64,000 bases of DNA from Heracleum sosnowskyi (taxonomy: Eukaryota; Streptophyta; Magnoliopsida; Apiales; Apiaceae). The notes under the pieces are model-generated. The model saw only the letters and a list, made by a program, of their open reading frames with translations. It did not search any database and was not told the origin of the DNA. The stretch lies in the NCBI GenBank assembly GCA_030848705.1, contig JAUIZM010000012.1, forward strand, positions 2,909,001 through 2,973,000, written 5' to 3'. How positions within the stretch are numbered: the stretch's first letter is position 1; each line of letters begins with the position of its first letter. Positions 46,235 through 56,478 of this stretch are shown here, piece by piece. Both the position numbers and the translations under genes were made by a program.

Positions 46235-46701
46235 GCTACTTACGTGGATGGTGGGGTATCATCACAGTCATTTCCTACGGGTAAATTGTAACTTAAGTTC
46301 CAAAATTAGATTTGTATATAATAAAGCCTGATAGGCCGAGATGCCCATCCCTACCCGCTATCAGATAATTTTAAAATTAAAAAGATGGTATCGTACGAGA
46401 TACCATTATTAAGATTTGCGGGCTAAGTCCATTATTAACTCGACAAGCTTTTTACGTAGAAAAGTCAGCAGGTTTTTTTTAACACCCAACCACGTTCTAG
46501 TAGACCATGCATGCATACGTGTATATACCTAAAAACATAGTAATTGTAAAAAAAAAATTCGGGAATTTGTCAAATTTTAACTACGCACAGTTACTTTTCC
46601 TAGTCTATAAATAGGAACTGAAACACACCATTTCTTCTCATCATTCAGCTCTTGCATTTTGTTGAGATATAAAGATTGAATACAAATTCGAAAACAATAT
46701 T
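46235..46701 (+). promoter_or_regulatory. Promoter and leader of the glycine-rich protein gene
   Basis: A TATA box (TATAAATA) is at 46606-46613, about 95 bases before the start codon. Upstream are an RY motif (CATGCATG, 46506-46513) followed at once by an ABRE-like TACGTGT (46516-46522), and another ACGTGG near 46249. RY and ABRE elements are known for seed and abscisic-acid responses, so induction of that type is an inference. The block from about 46320 on is duplicated at 48925-49298. Confidence 0.75.
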
Positions 46702-47230
46702 ATGGGTTCCAAAATTTTTCTACTACTTGGTCTGTCCATCGCTTTTGCTCTTCTCATTAGCTCAGAAGTCGCAGCTAGAGACTTGGCTGAAACTACTACC
46801 AAGAGTAAGCCATATTACTATGTCTATATATGTCTTTCACAAAACACGGCTAAAAAAAATCGACCAAAATTTAACAAGTTTTCCGTGTCTTTAACTATAA
46901 GAATCACAAATACATGCTATGTCTTTATATGTCCTAATAATGTTTATGAATATTGCAGCTGAGGGAGCTAGTTTAGACGGTGGTTACCATGGAGGCGGTG
47001 GCGATGGCCACCACAATGGAGGAGGCAGCCATCATAGAGGAGGCGGAGGAGGAGGAAGCCACCACCGTGGTGGAGGCGGTGGCGATGGCCACCACAATGG
47101 AGGAGGCGGAGGAGGAGGATGCCACCACTGTGGTGGAGGCAGCCGATGCCATCACTACTGTCATGGTAAGTGTTGTTCTGCAGCTGAAGAGGCAGCACTT
47201 GAGGCCACTCAAGTTAAGCCACAAAACTAG
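46702..47230 (+). CDS. Secreted glycine/histidine-rich protein, carrot DC7.1/DC9.1-like
   Basis: Two exons, 46702-46804 and 46959-47230, with a 154-bp intron (GTAAGC...TTGCAG) whose removal keeps the frame, give a 124-residue protein. Residues 1 to about 26 are a signal peptide (MGSKIFLLLGLSIAF..., cut probably after SEVAA). A short acidic spacer follows, then about 60 residues of glycine runs with HH pairs (GDGHHNGGG appears twice). A cysteine-rich segment (CHHC, then RCHHYCHGKCC) precedes the end TQVKPQN. The leader and ending match my memory of carrot glycine-rich proteins DC7.1 and DC9.1, which belong to a family of stress- or development-regulated cell-wall or apoplast proteins. The His/Cys content hints at metal binding, which is inference. 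Longer single-exon readings ignore the intron. This is the only intact host gene seen. Confidence 0.88.
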
Positions 47231-47301
47231 AGGACTGCATGCATGTGTGCTAATTTACTACTAGCTACTTCAGTGGTAGCATTGATTAGTAGTAACGTAT
47301 A

Positions 47302-47307
47302 AATAAA
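47302..47307 (+). terminator. Probable polyadenylation signal of the glycine-rich gene
   Basis: AATAAA about 70 bases after the stop codon, in an AT-rich 3' flank. Confidence 0.5.
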
Positions 47308-48904
47308 ATGCGTGTGTGATTAAATTGATAAATGTCACCGTATAATGACATTTTGATATTTGGTTGCCTGAACCTATTTTCCTTTCCGGCTTGTTGGACT
47401 GATCGGAATCGTGTATGTACGTATTATTATGTTATCGTTATAAAATGGACGTGTTTGAAATTTTAGACACATTATTAACCTAATGTTTTACTTTTATTCA
47501 TATTTTTACTCTTGAATTAAGACAAATACAAATTCAACATGTTTTCACATGTGGAAGGAAGATATATTATTTCCTCCTCACTTACTTTATCTAAGAATTT
47601 GGTTAGTAAATATCTCCTGTGTGTAATGTACGTGCTCCTGGCCCCTGGGCAGCAAGGGGCGTACCCAGGATTTTAAAATTATCTGGGGTAAACTAAAAAA
47701 AATCGCTTAAAGAGAATGATGACTTGCCGATCAATAGCTGAGAGTGAACTTGTTTGGATTCGATTTTGGAACAAGATTGAAATCGTAATCATATATTTTT
47801 TATTTCTAAAATAATAAATCACAATCAAAACTAAACAACAACTACCTCGGTCCCTAATTACATGTCCATTTTGTTTTTCGAGGAGTCATGACTAATTTTT
47901 GACCAAATATTACCAATAAAATATATAAAGTTAAAAATTACCAATAAAATATAATAGTATAAAAATACGAATAGTTCAAATGACATATAAAAACACATCA
48001 TAAAATGAAAGGATTGCCATATAAAATATAAAATTAATATTATTGGCATGTAAAAGATATAATATTAAATAATAGAATAAATATTTATAATTGTAAAATT
48101 TATTATTAACACTAATTATTAAAATAAATTAATAATCTTGAATTTACGTATTAGTATAAATATAATATACAAAAAACTGGAAAGAAACATAATGATAAAC
48201 TTTTTGAATCGAGTAAATAAAACATAATCATACTAAAAACAAATAAAAATAAATTACAAATTTGGGGGCATAAAAATACATCATATTATCCTAAAGTAGT
48301 TGCCTAGAATTTTGTAGTCCATACTGATAGTGATAGGTACTTGCTACGCAGAGTTTAATTATCTTTTTTCTGTGTGAGCTATAACTATTTGTATAACTAT
48401 TTGATGTGTGCTAGGTTGGTCCATTTTAACAGGACTTTAACCTTCTCTCATCATGGCTGGAATTTGTTGTAGTTTTGATGTTATATAGGCGGGTAGATTT
48501 TGACCTGGAGCCATCCGTAGCTCAGCCCAAGGTTCGTCCTTGCTGGGCAGTACATTAGTCTGTTTGTCTTGATGGCTAAATTTATGAAATAAACCGGACT
48601 ACAAGTAATGGCGAACCAGTCTTCCTCCACTGCCTTGTAGACTCTAGTTGTAATTTATATATTTAATTTAAATTTTGAATTGAATTATATGAAACATAGC
48701 CAATGAAAACTGAAAAGTAGTATTATAACTCAAGTCAGTCATGTCTTGCAACTCTAGTTCTCAAATTATATACGGCACCGGTGGTAGAGAGACCTAATCA
48801 AAATCAGTTTAGGTAGACCTGTCATACATATATTTAACTGTCAACATATCATACATTTGAAAATTTTGATGTCTTAAAGCAAAATTTGTTAATCTATAAT
48901 CAGG
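47308..48904. other. Intergenic DNA between the two glycine-rich gene copies
   Basis: No gene found. At 47650-47695 GCAAGGGGCGTACCCAGGATTTT resembles the end of a common plant repeat type (GGGGCGGAnCCAGGATTT), with GGGGGCATAAAAATACA near 48262 as a possible remnant of the other side. The assignment is weak. 48440-48660 is moderately GC-richer but has no recognised product. Confidence 0.4.
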
Positions 48905-49303
48905 GCTACGTGCACCTAATATAGAAGTCTGATAGGCTGAAACGCCGACCATCTCTAATCTAGCTGTTATCGGATATTAATTAAATACAAAAAAGATGGT
49001 ATCGTAAGTGATAAAATGAAAATCTGTGATCAGGATCTGTCGCCAAGTCCTTAAGATAAACTTGACAAGCTTTTTACGTAGAAAAGTCATCAGTGTTTTC
49101 CAACACCCAACCACGTTCTAGACTTCTAGTAGACCATGCATGCATACGTGTATATCTATAAAAAAAAAATCTTGCAAACTTACCAAATTTTAACTACAGA
49201 CGGTTACTTTTCCAAGTCTATAAATAAAAACCAAAACACATCATTTCTTCTCATCATTCAGCTCTTGCATTTCATTAAGATATTAAGAATACAAAGTTGA
49301 AAG
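48905..49303 (+). promoter_or_regulatory. Promoter and leader of a second glycine-rich gene copy (disrupted)
   Basis: Diverged duplicate of 46320-46690. The RY motif (CATGCATG, 49135-49142), TACGTGT (49145-49151) and TATAAATA (49218-49225) are kept at matching spacing. The last five bases (GAAAG, 49299-49303) are the left target duplication of copia C, which separates this promoter from its first exon at 60939. Confidence 0.85.
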
Positions 49304-49605
49304 TTTTGGGACTTTATTCTAAACTTGTTTCTATTTATTTTGTTTAATGTTTTTGTCTCTGTTTCTTTGCAAACCCAAGTCTTAGTGGTAGACGTTGTCT
49401 TCAGAAGCATGGAGATTTTTTAGGAGTCAATAAACAACTAGCTGGTGTCTTTGAGATGTATTAGGAGATTAGTTTCTGCAGTTCCTATTTTTTAGCCTCT
49501 ACTTTGTTTAGTCTGGCTATTTGTATTGTATTTTCCTCAGTTAATAAAATTAAGCAGTTGAACGTGCATATTGTTTTTCATAGTTAATTCAAATTAAACA
49601 CTTAG
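49304..49605 (+). repeat. Copia C 5' LTR, left piece
   Basis: It begins TTTTGGGACTTT where the 3' LTR has TGTTGGGAATTT, so the first TG is mutated to TT. It ends at CTTAG (49601-49605), the target duplication of copia D. Confidence 0.93.
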
Positions 49606-50675
49606 TGTTGGAAATAATAACTACTATTACAGCAACATACAGGCAGCAGTTATATAGAATATTTAACAAGTTCAGGCCAAGACCACAATTAACGAAACAA
49701 AACATGAAGGTAAACAACATGCATATCAGTGACTGGATAAATAAGGAACAGACAAGAGAAGCCATAGCCATAACAGTGTACAAAATATGGTAAAAACACA
49801 ACAGCTGAGTCGCAAGGCCTTGCAAGAAGATCTGACTGCTCTTGAAGAGATAATTGCCCCCACTTACTGTGTCGGGATACTTGCAACACCTCCACCAGGA
49901 TAAAACAGCTCCGAGCAATGGGTTCACAGCAACGCCGATGCTCTACTTCGACTGGTACCTCAGTCGCCGGAGAAAACCACAAGCTGAAGCAGACAGCTAA
50001 AGCTAAACAGAGGGAAGAAATGCAGAGAGTGGAGAGAAGGAGAGAATGTATGGTGTGGTGCATAGAAATCAGTAACTTAGCTCTCTATTTATAGTAGAGG
50101 CTAAGCATAACTAATATCACCCTAATTAATATTAGAATCGTAACTGACGATTTACATTTAATACATATTTAATCCACATATCATTTAATATTTTCGAATA
50201 TATCTATCAAATCATGTCCAGGTTCATTCGAATATCAAATCCTGTCCAGGTTCATTTGAATATCAAATCCTGTCCAGGTTCATTCGAATATCAAATCCTG
50301 TCCAGGTTCATTCGAATATCAAATCCTGTCCAGGTTCATTCGAACCCAATTTTGATAAATTAATTCTAATTAAAATATTAAATCACCTAAATAAAATCCC
50401 TCGCCCAGGTCGCCTCGCGTACGTGAGACGCCGAGACATTCGCCCAAAACGCCCTTTATTTAGTTCAATGTGGGACAAATACACATTCTCATTTCAAGCT
50501 CTTTCAAGCTACTAACTTCAACTCTATTTCTCTATGGATTTCACTAAGAAAATTACTTAGATCCATATATGAAAATTTAAGTCCCCATAACAAGGAACAA
50601 TTTCCAATCGTTAAAATCCGGAATTAATATCAAGAACATATAAATACTTATGCTCCAAAACTCCATTTTCTAACA
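49606..50675 (-). repeat. Copia D 3' LTR
   Basis: 1070 bp. It includes a TATA box (plus-strand TATTTATA, 50086-50093) and five copies of a 28-bp tandem unit containing TCCTGTCCAGGTTCATTCG (about 50205-50345). Confidence 0.95.
50205..50345. repeat. 28-bp tandem repeat in the copia D LTR
   Basis: Five near-identical units on AATATCAAATCCTGTCCAGG; the same array with the same copy number is in the other LTR at about 55937-56078. It lies in U3, upstream of the TATA box in the element's orientation, where enhancer-like repeats are common in LTRs. Confidence 0.92.
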
Positions 50676-50690
50676 ATCCCCCACAAATCC
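50676..50690 (-). promoter_or_regulatory. Copia D polypurine tract
   Basis: On the minus strand GGATTTGTGGGGGAT directly precedes the 3' LTR. The roughly 510 bases from here to the gag-pol stop at 51202 show no further ORF. Confidence 0.85.
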
Positions 50691-51201
50691 ATACAGAAAT
50701 GCATTCAGGTTTCTCATCATGACTTGTTTTTCAGAGTCGGTACCCTTCCGGGTTTGAACCCTCCTGAGTCCCCTACTTCGATGGCTACCGGATTTAGATG
50801 GAATGTTTCACCTTGAATCTTAATCCGTTTGATGTAACCATGTTCCATAAACGACGACAAGTCAAAGGCTATGGTGCCAATCTACGGCTTTGAGACATTA
50901 ATGGTCTTGTCTCGATCCTGTTCGTCGAATGCTTCAGAGAATAACCCTTTCTCCTAATTGCGACCACACAATTACATTCGCTTAGCTGGGCATCTCCGGA
51001 GATGTACTGCTATCATCTCGTCAATTGACTTGACCCCATTCAGAGTTATAAAACTCTTGCTTTCATAGCAGTGTCAGTACCTTCTAGGTTTTCAGGGAAT
51101 AGACTCAGATACAAAAGTATCATTTATGTAGCAAAGGTACTACCAATTCATCCTTACAGCTTGTTATTACCACATTGAATACACTTTCAAGGGATCTCCT
51201 C

Positions 51202-54200
51202 TCATGTGTATTGGGTTTCCACTGTCGATGAATCATGATGGGTTGATAGTCCCATTCCCAACCTTGACTTAAGGACCACTGCAGGTTCCAGTCCTTTTGT
51301 CAAAGGATCAGCTATATTATTCTGAGTTCCTATGAACTCTATAGCTATAATCCTATCAGACACTAAACCCCTTATAGACTTCAGTCTAACTTGGATGTGT
51401 CTCTTTGTTTTAGCATTATACTTTTTACTGCTAATCTTGTCGATAGTTGTTCGACTATCACAATGAATAGCAATCGCAGGAAGCGGTTTGCTTACCACAG
51501 GTATCGCAGACATAAGTCCGTGTAACCACTCAGCCTCCGTCCCAGTGGCATCAAGCGCACACAACTCAGCCTCAAAAGTCGACCGAGTAATAATAGTCTG
51601 TTTAGTTGACTTCCAGGATATTGCTGCACCCGCTAAGGTGAATACGTATCCAGTCACTCCATTGGAACCAGACTTCTTAGCTATCCAACTTGCATCACTG
51701 TACCCCTCAAGTACACCAGGAAATCTCCTATAGTGTAAACTAAGGTACATTGTGCCTTTGAGATATCTAAGTACTCTATCAAGAGCATCCCAATGAGTTC
51801 TGTTTGGACAGCTTGTATATCTAGCCAACTTAGACACAGAGTAAGAAATATCCGGTCTAGTACAATTAGCAAGATACTGCAAGCTCCCAATAATCTGAGA
51901 ATACCTTAACTGAGACACAGGTACCCCTGAAGTATTCTTGACAAGGGCAACTTTAGGATCATACGGTGTACTAGCGATTCTACACTGTGAATAACCATAT
52001 TTCTCAAGTATAGATTTCTCTATATAATGAGACTGTGATAAAGTTATTCCCTCAGCTGACTGAGTCAGCTTGAGACCAAGAATCACGCTAGCTTCACCCA
52101 TATCCTTCATTTCAAAATGCCTTTTTAAGAAAGCTTTTGTCTCGTTAATAATCTCAATGTTGGTTCCAAACAGTAATATGTCATCTACATATATGCATAT
52201 GATGACATATTCACTACCTTTAACTTTGCTGTAGACACACTTGTCACTTTCATTAACAGTAAAACTGAAAGGCAAGATAGTTTCATCAAACTTTTTATGC
52301 CAATCCCTGGGAGCTTGTTTCAAGCCATAGATAGACTTGATTAACTTACATACTTTCCTTTCATTTCCAAAAGCAACAAATCCCTCAGGCTGATCCATAT
52401 ATATCTCTTCTTCAAGTTCACCATGAAGAAAAGCTGTCTTTACATCCATCTGATGGATGATAAGACCATGGACGGAAGCCAATGCTACAAGCATTCGGAT
52501 TGTTACCATCCTAGCAACTGGAGAGTATGTATCAAAGTAATCAATGCCTTCCCTTTTCTTAAAACCCTTAGCTACCAGTCTAGCTTTGTACTTATCTATT
52601 GAGCCGTCAGGGTTCAATTTCTTTTTAAAGATCCATCTACACCCGATAGTAGAACACCCCGGAGGGAGATCAACTAACTCCCATGTCCCATTAGAAACAA
52701 TGGAGTCAATTTCACTCTTTACAGCGCCCTTCCAGTGCCTAGACTCCGAGGAGTCCATAGCCTGTCGGAAAGTTAAAGGTTCATCCTCGACATTGTAAGT
52801 GATGAAATCACTTCCAAAGTCCTTGACTACCTTTGCACGTTTACTCCTCCTAGGTTCCTCTTCCTCCATAGGAGTAGAGCTGCTACCAGGTTCCGCCCCC
52901 ACATTTGTCATCTTTTCCACATGATCAGGAATAGAACTTGATGTGTGAGTGGGATCTTCCTCAGAATTACCTTGAGGTATACCAGTCTTCATAGGATAGA
53001 CATCCTCAAAGAATGTAGCATCACGAAATTCAACTATCGTGTTAGCCACTATACCATCTATGTCAGATTTTAATACCAAAAATCTCATAGCTGTAGTGGT
53101 TTCAAGATAGCCCAGAAAGATACAATCAACCGTCTTAGGACCTAGTTTCTTCCTCTTGTGTTCAGGTACAAGTACCTTTGCAAGGCACCCCCACACTCGA
53201 AGATACTTGAGACTAGTCTTCTTGCCTTTCAACAACTCATAAGGTGTCTTATCCATGTGTTTCAGAGGGACTCTGTTCAGAATATGGCAAGCCGTATTCA
53301 GAGCCTCTCCCCACATGTATTTAGGCAACCCAGAGTTAATAAGCATACTGTTAATCATATCTTTGAACGTTCTGTTCTTTCGCTCAGCGACCCCATTAGA
53401 CTCAGGTGTGTATGGTGGAGTAACTTCATGAACTATACCATTGCTTGCGCAAAATTCATTAAATGCGTTACTCGTATACTCACCACCTCTATCAGATCTC
53501 AATCGTTTAAGTACCTTACTAGTTTGTTTTTCAACTTCAGTTTTATAAATAATGAATTTACTAAGTGCTTCATCCTTATGTCTAAGTAAATAAACATAAC
53601 AATATCTGCTACTATCATCTATAAAGGTAATAAAATATCTAAACTGGTCCTTAGTCAACACACCACCAAATTCACAAATATCAGTGTGTACTAAATCTAA
53701 CAAGTCTGAATCCCTAACAACATTATGAAAAGGTTTCCTTATTTGTTTAGCAGACACACATACTTGACATTTAGAATTCTTTTCTATAGTATGTCTTGGA
53801 ATCAACTCTAAGTTCATCATATTTTTAAGAGCACCAAAATTTAAGTGACCAAGTCTAGCATGCCATAAATTTGTAGATTCAACACAGTTAACAGAAGGAG
53901 TAATATTCAAAGTTCCCAAAACGGGCTCCGCATTAATTACAAATAAACCATTCGACAAGTAACCCTTGCCAAAAAAATGTACCAGTATGAATAAGAACTA
54001 CTTTATTACATTTGAAAGAGATTTCAAAACCATTAGAAACTAAACAGCTTCCACTTATTATATTTCTACGCATGTCGGGAACATGATGCACTCTAGTCAG
54101 GGATAGAATACGACCCGAAGGGAACTTCAAGTCCACGTTTCCTATTCCATGTACTTGAGCAGCACTAGCATTCCCCATCGTCACTGTCAAGCTATGACTC

Positions 54201-55306
54201 TGTTGATAAGATACAAACAAACTAATGTCAGCACAGATATGCACATTAGCTCCAGTATCAATCAACCATTCATTCAACAGATAAGTGGAAAATAGTATAG
54301 GGTTGTAGGTAACATACCGGTCCACGTTGGTTTCAGAAGCAGTAGCCTCACCAACAACCATGTTCACTACAGCCCCACTTGCGGTTCCAAGCACAGCATT
54401 CGCTTGCGCTACCACCTCGGTTTTCTTCGCTTTCTTTGTAGGACAGTCCTTACTCCAGTGCCCAACCTGCCCACAAGACCAACATGGTTTGTTTGCCTTT
54501 GGTTTCTTGGCCTTGTCCTTGTCATTCTTAGGTTTATTACTATTACCCTTCTTAGCAACAAACTTCCTCTTCTGTCCTACAGTTGCTACATTCACCTTCG
54601 AGCTTCCGTGCTCAGTTGGCATCACATGTCCCTGTTTGGACTTGTGTTGTTCTTGCACCGAGATGTCTAGCATAAGGTTAGTCCAGGTGATCTCTCTTTT
54701 CTGTCTTTTCAGGGAGAGAGCGAACTCTTCCCAAGATTTCGGGAGTTTTTCAATCACACTCATAACCTTGAACTTTTCAGGGAGATCCATTCCGGACTCC
54801 TTCAAAGCATGCACTATCATCTCGAATTCATGCACTTGCTCAGTCATGGATTTATTGTCCACCAGCTTGAATTCAAGGAACCTAGCCACAGAATACTTTT
54901 CCAGACCTTGTGAGTCAGTATTATGTGTCTGGTCCAGCTTCTCCCATAAGAGTTTTGCAGAGAAGTCATCTGATGAGTAAACATCAAACAAGGTGTTTGT
55001 TAGAGCAGCCAAGATGGCCGCCCTAGCCACCCCGTCCTTCTCATTCCACTTTGCAAAAGCCTTAACTGAATCAGCCTTTTCTTGATCCAAAACCGGCTTC
55101 GCATACTCCACAACAGGCCACAAACCCTTTACAGTCAACCACAACTTCATCCTTTTCTGCCAACGAGAAAAGCCGATGCCACCATTAAATTTCTCTGGCA
55201 AGCCAGTTAATTCAACGGGTTGTGGAAAACTGTAAGTGGTCCAATCAATGGCCCCAACAGATGCACCAGAACTACCACTAGCAGGAACTTCACTCTCGTT
55301 AACCAT
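51202..55306 (-). pseudogene. Copia D gag-pol, one frameshift from open
   Basis: From the ATG at 55306 the frame runs through Gag, a CCHC knuckle (CWSCGQVGHWSKDC, about 54450-54490) and protease (LIDTGANVH, about 54255). It then shifts at a run of seven A (plus strand 53971-53977, T-run in the coding sense). The second frame resumes before 53958 with LWHARLGH, integrase (DRGGEY, ESNGVAERKN), reverse transcriptase (RWIFKKKLN, YVDDIL near 52190) and RNase H (about 51480-51740), ending at 51202. One base in a homopolymer separates the two halves, so this may be a real mutation, a sequencing error or, less likely, programmed frameshifting. All catalytic motifs are kept. Copia lineage uncertain. 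Confidence 0.92.
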
Positions 55307-55344
55307 TATGCTAAATAATATATAACAAATTATCTCTTCAAGAA

Positions 55345-56408
55345 TGTTGGAAATATTAACTACTATTACAGGAACATAGAGGCAGCAGTTATATAGAATA
55401 TTTAACAAGTTCAGGCCAAGACCACAATTAACGAAACAAAACATGAAGGTAAACAACATGCATATCAGTGACTGGATAAATAAGGAACAGACAAGAGAAA
55501 TACCAGAAGCCATAGCCATAACAGTGTACAAAATATGGTAAAAACACAACAGCTGAGTCGCCAGGCCTTGCAAGAAGATCTGACTGCTCTTGAAGAGATA
55601 ATTGCCCCCACTTACTGTGTCGGGATACTTGCAACACCTCCACCAGGATAAAACAGCTCCGAGCAATGGGTTCACAGCAACGCCGATGCTCTACTTCGAC
55701 TGGTACCTCAGTCGCCGGAGAAAACCACAAGCTGAAGCAGACAGCTAAAGCTAAACAGAGGGAAGAAATGCAGAGAGTGGAGAGAAGGAGAGAATGTATG
55801 GTGTGGTGCATAGAAATCAGTAACTTAGCTCTCTATTTATAGTAGAGGCTAAGCATAATTAATATTAGAATCGTAACTGACGATTTACATTTAATACATA
55901 TTTAATCCACATATCATTTAATATTTTCGAATATATCTATCAAATCATGTCCAGGTTCATTCGAATATCAAATCCTGTCCAGGTTCATTTGAATATCAAA
56001 TCCTGTCCAGGTTCATTCGAATATCAAATCCTGTCCAGGTTCATTCGAATATCAAATCCTGTCCAGGTTCATTCGAACCCAATTTTGATAAATTAATTCT
56101 AATTAAAATATTAAATCACCTAAATAAAATCCCTCACCCAGGTCGCCTCGCGTACGTGAGACGCCGAGACATTCGCCCAAAACGCCCTTTATTTAGTTCA
56201 ATGTGGGACAAATACACATTCTCATTTCAAGCTCTTTCAAGCTACTAACTTCAACTCTATTTCTCTATGGATTTCACTAAGAAAATTACTTAGATCCATA
56301 TATGAAAATTTAAGTCCCCATAACAAGGAACAATTTCCAATCGTTAAAATCCGGAATTAATATCAAGAACATATAAATACTTATGCTCCAAAACTCCATT
56401 TTCTAACA
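55345..56408 (-). repeat. Copia D 5' LTR
   Basis: 1064 bp, with a TATA box at 55834-55841 (plus-strand TATTTATA) and the 28-bp repeat array. Two unusually long ORFs start downstream of the TATA box: 127 codons (55428-55811) and a frame open from 55675 into gag. The 3' LTR also carries both, though the second is closed there. Confidence 0.95.
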
Positions 56409-56446
56409 CTTAGTAATATTTGTAAGATTGCTTTGTTTATTCAACA
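56409..56446 (+). repeat. Copia C 5' LTR, right piece
   Basis: It begins with the CTTAG duplication and ends TTCAACA, matching the last bases of 60607-60938. Confidence 0.93.
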
Positions 56447-56449
56447 TTC

Positions 56450-56461
56450 TGGTATCAGAGC
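56450..56461 (+). promoter_or_regulatory. Copia C primer-binding site
   Basis: TGGTATCAGAGC, three bases after the 5' LTR end; initiator methionine tRNA type. Confidence 0.9.
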
Positions 56462-56478
56462 TCGGGTGTCCCTAGTGA

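Larger units (their letters stand above)
49606..56408 (-). mobile_element. Copia D: young Ty1/copia element nested in the copia C 5' LTR
   Basis: Minus-strand element of 6803 bp with LTRs at 55345-56408 (5') and 49606-50675 (3') and target duplication CTTAG (49601-49605, 56409-56413). The two LTRs differ by about five substitutions and two gaps (9 and 15 bp) over about 1065 bp, making it the youngest insertion in the window. Its sequence type differs clearly from copia A, B and C. Confidence 0.97.

Noticed and set aside
46968..47264. Alternative ORFs rich in Ala, Ser, Thr or Glu on both strands over the glycine-rich exon
   Set aside because: Other-frame readings of the biased GGN/CAC codons of exon 2; the spliced frame has the signal peptide and family C-terminus.
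47650..48300. A complete MITE or hAT element after the glycine-rich gene
   Set aside because: Only one end-like motif is convincing; no inverted repeats or target duplication could be matched.
50205..50345. Regular 28-bp repeats resembling a CRISPR array
   Set aside because: The units are directly adjacent without unique spacers, lie in an LTR, and are duplicated in the partner LTR; this is a plant genome.
53933..53977. Programmed frameshift in copia D
   Set aside because: The shift lies between protease and integrase, away from the usual gag/pol position, in a plain homopolymer; an indel or sequence error is more likely. Kept only as a minor possibility.
55428..55811. 127-codon ORF in the LTR as a host secreted-protein gene
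   Set aside because: It lies wholly within R/U5 of copia D and a nearly identical version is in the other LTR (49689-50063); reported only as an LTR ORF of note.
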